Source: Symbiodinium natans (lineage: Eukaryota; Sar; Dinophyceae; Suessiales; Symbiodiniaceae). Taken from it: 64,000 bases of DNA. Each line of letters starts with the position of its first letter. The first letter of the stretch is position 1. Positions 23,460 to 48,500 of this stretch are shown here, piece by piece. Made by a program: the position numbers and the translations under genes. The notes below the pieces were generated by a model, which saw only the letters and a list, made by a program, of their open reading frames with translations, had not been told where the DNA came from and made no database searches. The stretch spans positions 321,001 to 385,000 of the forward strand of contig CAJNDS010002087.1 of assembly GCA_905221605.1 (NCBI GenBank), given 5' to 3'.

Positions 23460-26400
23460 TTTGTTGACGGAACTTGGGGGCTAGGCTTTCTTAGGATGTT
23501 CGAGGCCTGCTCTGGGGTGCCGCTATGGCTGCAGATCTCAGTCGTGCGCTGGTGACCATACGGCTTTTTCTTTGCTGTTCAGGTCCTTTGCTTAGCTCGA
23601 CTGCAGGTCTGACTGTTTGAAATCATAAGTAGCATCTGCTTGCAATTGGTTTGCGCTCTTCCCAGTTCACGACAAGACAGTTCCAAATGGCGAAAGGACC
23701 TTACGATGCAGCTACTGCGGAAGTGGCTCGCCCGGCAAAATGCTCGAAAGAGCTGTGCAAACTGTGCCCGATGACGTGGTCCTCCTAGATATTACCAGTC
23801 CTTGACATTGTTGTTGGGGGAACCTCACTTGTGGATGCCCGCATCTTGTTGTTGCAGCGGGAACTCGAATAGGTGTCAGCAGACTTTTCATCGATCCCCC
23901 GTCCCGGCTAGCTAAGTCCGATATTTGTGTTTGGCTTGCCCTGGATGTGTCTTCCAGTATCATAACAACAGCTTTCCCTTCAAGGCCCCGATCTGGTCCC
24001 TCCTTGTCAAATTTAGTCGAAACAGGGTTCAGGACAGGATTGCTAGGATTGCGTTGAGAGGCTGTGTTTCGCCTGAGCCAAGCCTGTTCTCTGCAGTCGT
24101 GAATAGCGAGTCTAGTGAGTCCAGTGTGCTCTTTTGGCGCTTCTTCAAGGTCTCCGGTCGAACGTATCACGTGGCCTTCGCTGCGTCTACATGGCCGCTT
24201 CTATTTAATGGAGGGCCCGTTCTTGAACTGCTTTGTAAGCCACAAGAACCCCAAAAGTCCCAAACCGGTCGAGCTAAGCCCTACTGGAAGCCGTTTGATA
24301 GGGTTGTGGCTGAGCAAGACGGATCTGGCCAGCATGCAGTGTCGAGATGCAAAAGGGGGTTGTGACTTCTCCTACAAGGAGAGAGGTCATGGAGCTTCGG
24401 GGCCTAAGCCCCAAACTAAGCCCCAAACTTTAATCCTGCGTGGACGGATTGTGTGGGAGTGGGGACAAGCGAATGCCGAATGCCTGATCGGCGGGCAGTA
24501 TGGCAAAATCAGCCTGTATGATTTCGAAATCCCGTCCAAGCCCTGGCCGGGCTAACCAAGAATGGAACATGGTATGAGGGTCTTGGCTCGGCTTTCTGAT
24601 TTCGGATGCCTCAGGGTGAGGTTTGTGTGAGGCTTGTAGAAGGGGACAGAGGAGCCCTTCCCAGGAAAGCAGAAGCAAGCACCCTCAACCCTCTTTACAG
24701 TCGTTTTGGGACTTCTAAGCCCGGAGAGGCTGGTGGGGCGGCCAGGCGCCGGGCGACAGTCGCGATGCAGCGGGCTGCAGGGAGTTTTTTGGGGTTTCGG
24801 GTTGCGGGGCCGCCAAGAACTTGGGTCCAGGGGTCTCCAAAACAGGAAGGCCTCGAGCCAAGAGGCAAACTCCCCTGTGGACCCTCAAATGGCCCATGCC
24901 CAGGGCCCACATATCACGGCCCACGTACCTATTGAATATTGTTTTTGAGGCGTCAGTTGTGGGGCAGGCTTTCGCAGGGACTGTATGCAATTTCCGTGCC
25001 CAGCATCTTCAACAGCCTGGATCCTGTCTGGACCTAAGAGCCTTCCCCCAAGCTCCCAAAAAAATATGCTTAATTCGGATCACTCCCCCCCCCATATCAG
25101 GTACAGGTGCTGGCCGGTGAGCGATTGGGCTTCCTTCAGAGATCTTAGGGAGCCCGAATCGAACGGTGCCGCGGGCAAAGCAGGCGCTGGATGTGGAGCA
25201 CCCCAAAGTACCCCACCGCAAGGGCCGGCAGTCAGGTTGTTCGGGTGACGTTTTTTTGGTGGGGTTCCAAGAAGGTGGGAAGGCTTCGGCCAATGCAGCG
25301 GGTCGTAAGCTGTGGCTTAGGTGGTGGGACCGGGGTAGCTGGCCGGACGAAGGAACGGCAGGTGGCTGGAGTCCAACTGCACTTGGGGGGTTTAGGGCAC
25401 ATAGGGTTCGTAGGCATGTTTGTCACTCTGCTTCTCCTTTGCAGCACCTCAGGCCGGAGGCTCAGCAGTCCTGGGCACGTAGGGGGGCGTGTGGCGGCTA
25501 GCACATCAGGAGTCAGAAGCTCTCCAGACTCGATATGGGATTGAATTCGCAAGCCAGCCCTCAACTGCGCTGTGTTCTCATGCCTCCGGGTTTGGGTTCC
25601 ACAGGCTCTTCCCTTCAGGGCGTCAGCCCTAGCCCTAGACTCTAGACCCCCAACGCCGCCAAAGCCCCAACACCGAAGCCCGTTCGTTGAGCCCAGCTGC
25701 GTTGAGCCCAGCTGCGTTGAGCTTACCCCAAATCAGCTTTCATACAAATTGTCCGGAACTGAACTCTGAACCCTGAACCCTGGGAGCTTCGGAACATCAA
25801 AGAGTCCCCGCACCCATCGCTTGGCCCAAGGCCCATGGACATATGGCGCAGGGTCTTTTGAACCCCCCACTTTCAAGGCAGATTAGGGTTTATCCTTTAT
25901 TGCCGGCTTTAGGATCTCATGGAACCAGGCCAACCCGAAGAACTAACCCTTTTGAACCCGGTCTCAGAGCCATGCCGGTACCTGCCTGCGAGGAAGCACT
26001 CGTGGCCATCCTGTATCGCCCAAAAGTGCAGTGCTAGCCCTGACTTACAGGCCCGCCAAGGAACCCCAAACCGAAAATCCTCCCTCCCCCCCTAATCCTC
26101 GGTCTCCATGCCAATGGTGCAGCGGAGTAATGGCTGGTGGTGTGGGGCGGCACACCCGAAGCCGCTTTGTTTGGCTGATGGGGATGTTCGAGGTTAGAGG
26201 GCCGGCCTCTGGGGTTAGGGGGCCGCTCTTGGGCCCTGAGGCGGTTCTTCTCTCTCTCTCTCTTTCTTTTCTGCTTGTTTTTTTTATTCTTTTTTGCGGG
26301 TTTGACGAAAGTTGCACCAATGGCCATGATGCCTGGGTGTAGAGTAAATGCATGCAACGCTGGGCACATAAGTCAGTGAGAGTAGTAGGTATTGGGCCCG

Positions 26401-27817
26401 ATGTACGAGACTGCGGCCCAAATCTGCTTCAGGGTGAGGTGAAGGTCAACTTGAACGATGCCTGGCCATCCCATCGCCCCTCCACAAACAATTAAACACA
26501 CCTACACAAATTCCCGCCTGGCTTCCACGGAGTCAGAGTGTCTGCAGTGATTAGGCGCAAGTGGTGAAAGAGGGTTCCAAGTCGTCGGGTTCCGAGTTCA
26601 CAGACTGCGCGCAGTCTGTTGAGGAAAGACAAGCTTGCCTCCTCTCTGAGATGACCCATGAGATGGAAGATTCAGAGGACCACTTGAGGGCACCGGGTGC
26701 TACAAGTTACAAGAGTACGGAGGTTGATCGAAATCATGGACCCTGAACAGGTCACCAGCTCATCGGGGGGAGCAACGTGTACCTTTTTGCTGGGCTGGTC
26801 GTTCCCAATCCTACTCGTATCATGCACAATAGCACGACAGACACTGTCGCAGAATGTTATGGTGGGTCATGCGATGATCCTTCGTCATTTGTCTTTGCAG
26901 GGTACTAGCCTGAGTACTCTCCGCGCGACAGACCCCCTTCTGGTTTCATGCAGTCTCCATGCTGAAGTGCCTAATTAAGGCCACGGACGGTACCACTGCA
27001 TGATTGTCCGGTCAATCATTCGGGGGATTTCACAGGCCACCCTTGTCTGTGATGTCTGGTTTCTCTCTTTTGGTACCGAACATGCTCAAGCAACACTACA
27101 GTCAGGACCATGTTTGGGTTTGCCCGAAAGAGAAGACCCCGCATCATGATGACTACTCACAAGGGGACCCCATGTTTTGAGGGTGATTGGCATGCTTGCG
27201 TCTTACTTTGGTGGCACTTCCGGACTGATCCTGCTTCGACAGCTGAGCTGGTTCAGCTTCAGGATAGGATTCATGAGTTTTAGGCTTTGGGGTCGGTTCA
27301 AGTGCCGAGGGCCTGCAACTTCTGTCCTGAGGCCCCGCAAAGCACGCTTAGCCCGAGTGCATGCCATCGCTTCACAGCCAGGAGGCAGATGGGACGAACA
27401 ACGACGATGAAGGCACGTCGGGATAATCATGTTCGGGGCAGGGTGCCTGAGTTGGATTTGCCTTGAGGCCCTGATGGCTTGCAGGTGGTAGTTGAACAAC
27501 AAAAGCAAAGATCGTCAACGAGTCGCATCGTTTACGTTTCAGCACCTCACTAGTCCCTCTCCAGAGCCCAATGCTCGCCCAAATCGTAATCGTCCCGTGG
27601 GCTCAAAAGCCTCCAGAGCATGCAGCTGCTACTGTCAGCCCCAATGGTTGTGCATTTTTATCACCCTCCTTATCTACATGCCATTCGTCATCTCCACCCA
27701 TGTGGGCAAAGAATTTGCGGTTAACGGGTAAACCCCAAAACTTCGGGTTCAGGGTCCCCGAATGCCGTTCAGGTCGCTTAAGGACTTGAGAGCTTCGAGC
27801 CGCCAGAGGCCGAGTAG
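23460..27817. other. Interval between kinase and channel, no anchored gene
   Basis: Should hold the kinase 3' end and the channel 5' end, but no exon could be proven. One candidate is about 26544-26622 (frame with QVVKEGSKSSGSEFTD, AG|G in front). No other domain was recognised. Confidence 0.4.
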
Positions 27818-27912
27818 ACCCTAAACCCTAAACCCTAAAACCCTACACCCTACACCCTAAACCCTAAACCCTAAACCCTAAACCCTGAACCCTAAATCCT
27901 AAACCCTAAACC
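27818..27912 (-). repeat. Interstitial CCCTAAA tract
   Basis: About 13 CCCTAAA or near-CCCTAAA units ending 28 nt before the AG|G acceptor of the first recognised channel exon (27941). Confidence 0.9.
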
Positions 27913-27940
27913 AATCCCACCAACTTTGGCTTCTCCAGAG

Positions 27941-40469
<12,529 letters not shown>

Positions 40470-41392
40470 TTTAGGGTTTGGGGCTTTTCCGGGTGGAGGA
40501 GTTTGACCCCAAGCCCTCTAAAGCCCCAAGCCACATATTCGGACACAAGCCCAGCAGTGCCCCTGTTTGGGGTTCAGGGTTTAGTGCGTGTGTTGGAGGT
40601 TTCTTGGGTCGTGTATCTGGAGCCTGCTGCTCCAGGAGTGGAATTGTGCGCAGCATGAAGTCCTTTCCGAAAGTCCTGATTCGCGCTTGCTGGAAGGAGC
40701 AGGGAACCGTGAACTGCACACGTGGGACGATGGTCTTGTCTTCGGCCCAGACATGTTGGGTCCAAACCCTTCCCCCGAACCCTATAAACCTGCCAAACAT
40801 TCAGCCGAAGCCTCGTCCAGAGCCCGCAAACCGGTTCCAAGCCATTTTCCGGGGAGGCAGCGCCCCTTCTCTCGGCGCCCTGGCACCAGGATTTAGGATG
40901 TTGAGTTTCGCATCCCCCCTACTCCCAAAAATTCCCAGTGCCAAAGTGTTGCACGACGCCATAAACGCCACACCTCCATCCTAAACTTCCTAAACCTTGA
41001 AATTTCAATTGGCCAAACGACTCTGAGGTTTTGTTGGTGTGTTTATTGTTCGGGGTGTGAAGGTTTAGGGTTTTAGGGTCAACGAGTGCTGCAGCACTCG
41101 TATGCGGGGGCAATACGGGCAGCAACGCGAGTCTTTTGAAAAAAAAGGGTTTACGGGAAGGGTTTGGAGCTTCAGCATTTGAGGTTCTAATTTCTTAGGG
41201 TTCAGTCAGAGAATTGTCCCTGGGCCTCCGCGGCCTTCGTCGGGGATGTGGGGAGGGACTGTGCAGTGGCTTGCGGGATGGGAGGCGAGGCTTATATACA
41301 TGTGTTCAGGTTCAGGGCCTGCTACGGCTCAAGTTTGGCTACGAGGCTCTAATGAGCATACTGTTCTATAATTCGCTCGCGCGTTTGCTGCA

Positions 41393-42136
41393 ATGGATTC
41401 ATCACCGTCTGGGAAGCGAAAACTGGTGTCTTGCCTAGCTTATTCCTTGAGATTATCCACCAGACTGAACTATCGGATGACAGCTAGCATCTTGAAGTGC
41501 ACCCTACAAGAGTTGTGCGATCATCCGGCCGTATCGACTCGAAGAACCATCAGCTTGTATGGCGCCCTGCATGTTGACGACGGCGCGTGGCATCAACATA
41601 AACCACAGGGGGTCGGGCTGCATCTGCATGAGGCCGAGAATCGACCAAATGATGCGGATGACTATGGTGAGTGTGCTTCATCCGGTGCGGGTGGGGTAAT
41701 GTCAATGGGGACGCAAACTACGCACAGGGTCTATACTGATGATGAGTGCCGGAACATCGCTCAGACTTTGGTGGCAAATGTGGTGGCAACGACTGAGGCC
41801 TCTCTTCAAACCTTACAGAGACGGATTTATGAACTCGAACGAGATGCGGGCCTCTGCGAGCTTGAGCAACCAGGCTCAGGTGAGGCAAGCCTCCCGATGC
41901 AACCTTTCGGTCCAGCTCTGGATGATGCAAGAGAAGAGAAACCTCGTGAATCCTCGGTTCAACCTTTCGGTAGAGTTCTCGATGATGCAAGCGAAGATGA
42001 ACCTTGTGAGTCCTCGCAGTGTCTTGATTTGCCTGAAAATGCGGGCATACAAGCTTTAATTGAGCAGCAACGATTAAGGCGCTTAGCTATCCGTGACTTA
42101 CGTCGCATTTCTAGGGTCTTCTCTGCGAAGTTGTAG
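41393..42136 (+). CDS. Unrecognised intact frame with internal tandem repeat
   Basis: A continuous 247-codon frame from ATG 41393 to TAG. I do not recognise the product. Visible traits: a basic start (MDSSPSGKRKLV), an acidic middle (ENRPNDADDYGE), a helical stretch (ECRNIAQTLVANVVATTEAS), a tandem duplication (LPMQPFGPALDDAREEKP then SVQPFGRVLDDASEDEP, DNA near 41897-42020), and a basic C-terminal helix (EQQRLRRLAIRDLRRISRVF). It lacks the low-complexity look of most long frames here and may be a processed insertion, like the acetyltransferase. If the channel and coiled-coil exons belong to one gene, it is nested in an intron. Could also be chance. Confidence 0.45.
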   Translation: MDSSPSGKRKLVSCLAYSLRLSTRLNYRMTASILKCTLQELCDHPAVSTRRTISLYGALHVDDGAWHQHKPQGVGLHLHEAENRPNDADDYGECASSGAGGVMSMGTQTTHRVYTDDECRNIAQTLVANVVATTEASLQTLQRRIYELERDAGLCELEQPGSGEASLPMQPFGPALDDAREEKPRESSVQPFGRVLDDASEDEPCESSQCLDLPENAGIQALIEQQRLRRLAIRDLRRISRVFSAKL

Positions 42137-43269
42137 TCTGGCTGTTGCTGCATGCGCTTGCTCTTACTCACCGTAATTCGCACACTTCTGACTGTCCCGC
42201 TTACACTTTCACGGGGGTAGCCACGAGAGCTGTCCCTGGCAGGCTTGACGTTTCGAATGCCTGAGAGAGAGAGAGAGAAGTCTGGGTTGCAGTTGGTTTT
42301 AGGAGCCGTTGGGCTTCAACCCTCAAACCCTCCAAACCCTGAGCCTAGTGAGCTCGGCACGAAGGAAGAGGCGCGCGCAGACCCGTCGGACGAGACGCTC
42401 CGAGACGGCAATGAAGGGAGATTAGAGATCAGCCGGGGATCAGGTTCAAATGCTGTCTTCATCATTCTTGTGCCTTGACATGGCGTCTGTGCGGGTCTTA
42501 GTGGGCCTCGTGACGATGCTGATGGGGTGTTGACGGCATTGCTTCCTTCTTGCGCGCATAGTACTGGCTTCAACAAGGCCACTGCCCCTCCCGCCCAACC
42601 CTAACCCTAGACCCTAAACCTCAGACTGGCACCACGACCTAGGTTGATTCTTCGCACCGACAGCCCCTGCCTGCCAGGCGGGGGTTGGCAGCAGGTTACG
42701 AGCCATGGCCGGCATCTCTTGAGGGGGCCTAGGTTGATGAGGGTAAACTCGGCATGGGTGGCTCTGCAGCCCGCATCCGAACCTCAAATCGGAGAGATAT
42801 GAAGAGCCCAAATCCTGTAATTTTTTAGACTACGTCTGAAGATGCTGCCCTGGACCCAGTTGAAGGAGGGTACTGTAGGTGTCAGTCTAGATGTGAATTC
42901 CAAAGCCCGGCTTGAACGTGCTGAACCTCTAAGTCATCACGTTGCCCGGAACCCAGGGCAGGGCCTGCATCAGCTGCAGAAGTGTCGTGAGTTGAGGGTA
43001 AAGCCATGGAAGAAGAACTCCAGCTTTTGAAGCTTAGAGGCCCTTAGGGCAGCATGTGCTTGCGAGTTTCCAGCTGAGCAATCCTGGCTCCTTCTTGCAA
43101 GTCAGGGACAGGTCTAGCAAAAGAGGATGTTGTAAAGCTCGAGATTCATGGTCTGAACCCCCAGAACCTCGAAATCTTCAGATCCCCAGATCCTCAACCC
43201 CTCCAAGCAAAACCCAAAGAGTGCGAAGAGTGGGAAAGACTGGGCGAAGGGTATTGTAGGACCATGTAG

Positions 43270-43422
43270 GACCTGAACTTTGAGACTGAAGGTTTCGGGT
43301 TAAAGGAGAGAAAGTTGCAGCAGGCCATGCGCAGGGGCCAAATCAGCCGGAAGAGGCTGGAGAGCTTTTGCGAGCTACCCCGGGTGCTTCTTCGAGAGCT
43401 CAGGGGGTTCCAAATCATCTGA
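43270..43422 (+). CDS. Possible basic helical exon
   Basis: Open stretch with LKERKLQQAMRRGQISRKRL and ESFCELPRVLLREL, ending TGA. An AG|G acceptor lies inside at about 43325. It may be an early exon of the coiled-coil gene; borders are unproven. Confidence 0.3.
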   Translation, partial: DLNFETEGFGLKERKLQQAMRRGQISRKRLESFCELPRVLLRELRGFQII

Positions 43423-43887
43423 TCCTTGGTGCCCCATGCCCGCCCTCCCTTTGGAGTTTAGAGATCATCATTTTGGACCTGCTTTGGTGTGTCTCGGCCC
43501 CACCCCCCCTCCCCTCTCTCTGCTCCGGGTCTTTAAGAAAGGCTGTGCTGCAGCTACCTGGGTTTGGGGGTTGCTAGGGTTCTGTGGTTCAAGTCCTTGG
43601 TGGTCCGAAACCGCAAAAAAGAACAGACAGGAACTTGTGACTCACTTTCTGATTCCATGCAGCAGTTGTACACGTGTTCGCACAGCAACAGCGGAGCGCA
43701 AAGCAGAACGCCTTAAATCCGAGACGTGAGACACCCAGCCCTCATCCCATGCGGGCACCAGCCCCCTACAACCTTGCGCCGTGTTCTTACGCAGACTGAG
43801 ACGGAGTCCGCTTTGTCTGGTCTTAAATTCTAAGCTAAAAACCACCCTAAACCCTGCCAAGCAGACCTAAAGCCAGCCTTTCCGCAG

Positions 43888-45542
43888 GCCTGGTCACAGG
43901 AAACGCTCCGCCGCAGCGATGCCGGCCTACAGGAGCTGCAGAGGCGGTGTTGGGGTTTTGGGTTTTGGGTTTGGGGTGTAGGGTTTTGGGCTTAGGGTTT
44001 GGGGTTTAGGTTTTACTACCATTTGCTCCCTGAAAAGAGTAAGAATGTGGGGATTATCATCGTTTTACTTTTGTGGGGGTTCTTAAGCCAAGAGTAGTTT
44101 ACGGCTTTGGGTTTGAGGGTTGAGGAAGGTTGGGGCTTTCGAGGTCGGAGTAGGGAAGAAGGTTAGGTTCCTTAGCTTCTGTTTTTGGGGCGGGGTCGGA
44201 GCAGGACTTCACGATATTGAGAGTGAGAGAGGAGCCATCTCGGATTCATGTAGTAGCAATGACCCGTAGCTTGTCGCAGTCGCAGCCATTTCAGTAGAGT
44301 CTTGGCAACAGTAGTTGTCGTAGTTATCCCTTCGTAAGCTTAACTTCACCCCCGTCCGTAGTATAAGAAGTTATTGCTCGCTTCCCTCGGTTTCCTGAGT
44401 CCCTCAAAAACAGAAAGTTATTCCGGGGTGGACTGACCTGAAAATCACAAACCCGAAGCCCAAAGCCGCCCTGGATTCTTAAAAAACAGAGGTTTCAATA
44501 AACGGGGAAGGGATGAACGGCACGCACAGTCGTCGTGGTCGTAGTGGTAGCGGATCGTTGCACCGTCAGTACATCCCTGCACACCTTGCCTTGACATTGA
44601 CCCACTTTGTGCAAGAGTCATGGCAGGTCCGTCGATGCTGGATTGAAGATGCTCCTGCAGCATGCTACGGCCTTCAAAAAGAGTGTGTGAGGTGTCCGCT
44701 TATCCATGGGGTGGGAGGGGGGCAAAGCAACTGGGCTCCAGGTACCCCACCCTGCAAGCGCAAGAGTTCTGGTTTATTGGAGACGGGAGAGGTCTCGTCC
44801 TCCCATGCCCGGCCGGACAGCCGAAGATGTGCCGCGAACCCAGAACCCTCAAGGCTAAAAGAGCCAAAACGGCAACCCAACCCGGCGATGCCTACTGACA
44901 AACGCCTGAGCCCTAAACCAAGACCTGCCGCTTCTTTGGGCGGCCAAAAGTACCCTCGACCTCGCGCGCGTGCGCGAGCCTGGCAGCTCCTGAACCGGAT
45001 TTTCAAACGAAGGCTGCGGCTCCGGAGAGATTCAACACACGAAGGGCAGGGTTTTCGGAGGGATTCAGAGAGGTGCAGGGACTGGAGGTTTATGGATTGG
45101 GCGTTGACGTTGAGGGTTGTTGAGGGTTGCCCTAAACCCTAAACTCTAAACCTTCTGACACAAACAAACCCTCAACCCTAAACCCTAAACCTGTTCGAGT
45201 GAGCGACGAAACCCTAAACCTGTTGCTTGCAGAGTGCTTGGGCTGAGCTGTAGCAGGTCTTCAAGGCTTAGCTCAAGGGTTGGGTAGCCTGCAGCAGCTC
45301 TTGGCCAAGGCCTCGTGTATGTGTATCCTTACGAGACCTGCTGGGGAATATGAATACAGACATAAATATAAGCATAAATATAGATATAACTATAACAAAG
45401 TATATATATATATATATTTATTGATTTGTTTATTTACATGTATATGCGCACCGGTACATAGCACGTGTAGAGAAATATATGTGTACACACACACACACAA
45501 TGATTTCCCCATCCCTGTCGGTGCGTATTCATTTGTGTCTAG

Positions 45543-45584
<42 letters not shown>

Positions 45585-48500
45585 GTGTGTGTAAATACAT
45601 CTCTATCTTGTAGAGGTATCGCAGGCCCAGAAGGAGTATACACAAAGTGAACCCTCGAGGCAGGGCGCCTTCAGAAGGTCGGGTTCGGGAGAGCATGTTG
45701 GGGGGGGTTTGTCCCAAGATGGGCGGCTTTCCTCCTCGTCGGTCCGACGAATGTCCGCGTCGCAGAATGTCAGTTTGGGAGCCAAGACCCACTCCGTCTA
45801 ACGGCACTGAGGGTTATATGTTGCAGCACTGAACGCCGCAAAGGGTTTTTTTGGGGGGGCTGCAAGGCAAGGGACTCAGTCGAACTCAGGGGCTTTGGGC
45901 ACCGTGCACGATAATCGTAGTTGGTTGAAGTGCTTTCTGGATTTTGGTGAGATTGGGCATCGGGTAGAAATCTGAAGGGCCAGGGTGTTTGGGCAAGCAG
46001 TTGTGTTCTTCACGCTACCCTGGGAGAAATTTCGTGGCATGAGTACAGCGTGCTTCTCGAAATTCCTTCTTGGCTCCGAGACGAAGTGTGTGTGCAGATG
46101 GCCAAGCCATCGTCCGCACAAGAAGGAGCCAAAGCTTTGGAAACACAAACCCTAAAACCCAGGTCCAACAAGTCTTATCGGAATATGCGAATGCCCAATC
46201 CCTCTAGATCTCATTTCTATCGCTCCTCTAGGAGACCCATGGTTTGCCTCCACGGCTATTGGTTTCCTTCGCGTGTACGTTTTCGCAGCGCGGGAAAAAG
46301 AAGCTTCGTGCCTGATCCTTGTTCAGGGGTGTGGTTGGGTCCTGCTGCCGAGGTCACAAGAGCTCATGGGGCTTGGCCATCAAAGTTTGGGATGTCTAGG
46401 ATCAAAATCAAAACTGCCTCGAGGTGTAGCCAGAACAAAGTGGGAGAGTGGGACCCAGGAGCCCTTTGAAGTCAATTCGCAGAGTCACCAGCTGGACAGA
46501 CTCTGTAACCCTAGACTCCCCAAACCTCGGACCTCAGAGCCATTGCAAGACCCCGACATGAACACGCTTGCATCCCTGCAAATTGAACCCTAAACCCTAA
46601 ACCCTGTTACTGTCATAGCAAGCCGGAATGTCGAAGCTTGAGGAACTCTGAACCGTGCCGGTAGCCAGGCGGTGGTCAAGAAGATGCCCCGGCGACGGTG
46701 GCCAGCTCCCCAAGCGTTCTGAGAATCCGGTCTTTGGACTCCTCTGGCCCCAAAGCCCAAACTTTCTAAGATGCTTAGCCACGTAACACAGACAGAATCC
46801 GTAGGGCATGAGGAAAGCCGCTCCCGGAATCTCAGTACGAAGAGCCATGAGTGGTGGCAGAGTCATGGTAGAAGTCGGGATTCGATTCGCGCCCCTGGGC
46901 TGCCAACAAGGAAGGCAGCGGACTTGCCGTGCACCCCGAAAAAAACTCGATGCTTTGACCAAGACCATGTGTCATATGCGGTCGCCCTGAAGCTTGCATT
47001 GACAGTGGAGCATGAATCTCCCATGAAGAGCTCCACTCTCACTTCCAAGACTCAGGATGAGTGTTCAGGACCTCGTGACCGAGGTGGCCACCATCTGATG
47101 TCAGGATTGTTAAGATGCCCACTGTCGTTGCGCCATTTGTTTCAAGTATGGGACCTGTTCATGGAAGCCTCTTGGCAAGTATCGCCAAAGGGTGGAAGGC
47201 TTCTCAACCGTTTTCTTTGTGCCCCTGAACCTTGGAGCCTTGCCGGGCTAGTGAGAGCAACAACCGAAAGTGTTGTTCTCAGAACCTAGCATGCCATTTG
47301 GGTGACTTCCTCTAGTCCGAGCATGTGTGCCGGAAGCCTTGCTGTGCACTTCTCTCATCGCTACGTTTTCTTGCATTGGGATGCAAGGCTTGAAAGCTGG
47401 TTCCCAATAAACATCCCTGGCCTTGCGGGCACATTCTCAGGCCAGCAAGGCAGGCGGCAGAAATAGCAAGGCCTTACGTTGCAAGGACCACCTGGGCCTG
47501 AGATCCACAGCCCCAACGTTTAGGGCGAGTTTGAGAGGCCCTCACCCTTGAAGGCCCTGGAGGGTTTTAGAGGAGACGATGGGAAACCCAGTATCTTGTC
47601 TCTTGGTAAGTTCACGAAAGGCCCCAGAACTTAAAGATGACTGTATAAACGGCCTTTGAACATGAAACTTGTCGTGTTTGATGGGGTCCTTTTCTGCCCA
47701 TGTCAGCTCGTAACTCTTGGCAAAAGGCGTATGTTTAGCTGACCGAGACATGCCCACGGTGGGGTCTTTGACCCTCAAGAAAATCCTCACGGCTGCTAGG
47801 GTCCATCTTCGGAATGTAGGGCTTGGAAGGTTTTAGGCTTGGGGGTTTGGGGTCCGGGGTTTTGTCAGGAAAGCTTCAAAAAGTTAAGACTTTCCTGTCA
47901 CATTCAAAAAAGGGATTTGGTGGTTTTGGGGGGGTGTTTAGGCTTGGGCTCTGCGTCTTTGAGAGGTGGAGCAGGCGCTTGTGCAGGGCGAGCGGCTGGG
48001 CAAGGACCTCTTAGCAAAAAAACCCTACATGACGGCGTCCTCGGTGTCTGACAGCCTTTCCTGACCTACAAGTCGCAGCAAAGCGAGCCACTCTTAATCA
48101 ATCTTGGTGCCAGTCTTCCCCAAGATTGAGCTCGTCGTGCAGGATTCCACAGCCTACGAGAATCTCCGGCGAGAGGCCAGCAAACCCCGGACCCACAAAA
48201 AGGTTCCACGCCGTCTGGGGGGCTAAGGATGGCTACTTGCAGGTTTTGGGTTTAACAGGGCGAATAGACCCTAACCCCTCTCTCCCCCCCAGAAAAATAG
48301 TTCGACCTAGCCCCGCAAACCCTAAACGGAAGTTCGTCTTATAACAGTGTGGAGAATGCTTACGTTCTGGGCTCCATGCTGTCTCCATAACTAATCTCCA
48401 CCGTTCAACGACCTCCAGACCTTGCCGGCCGAGTGCGAGAGTGAGCGTCGAAACCCTAACCCATAAACCGCTAGGTAGGCCCTTGGGATAAGTCATATTT

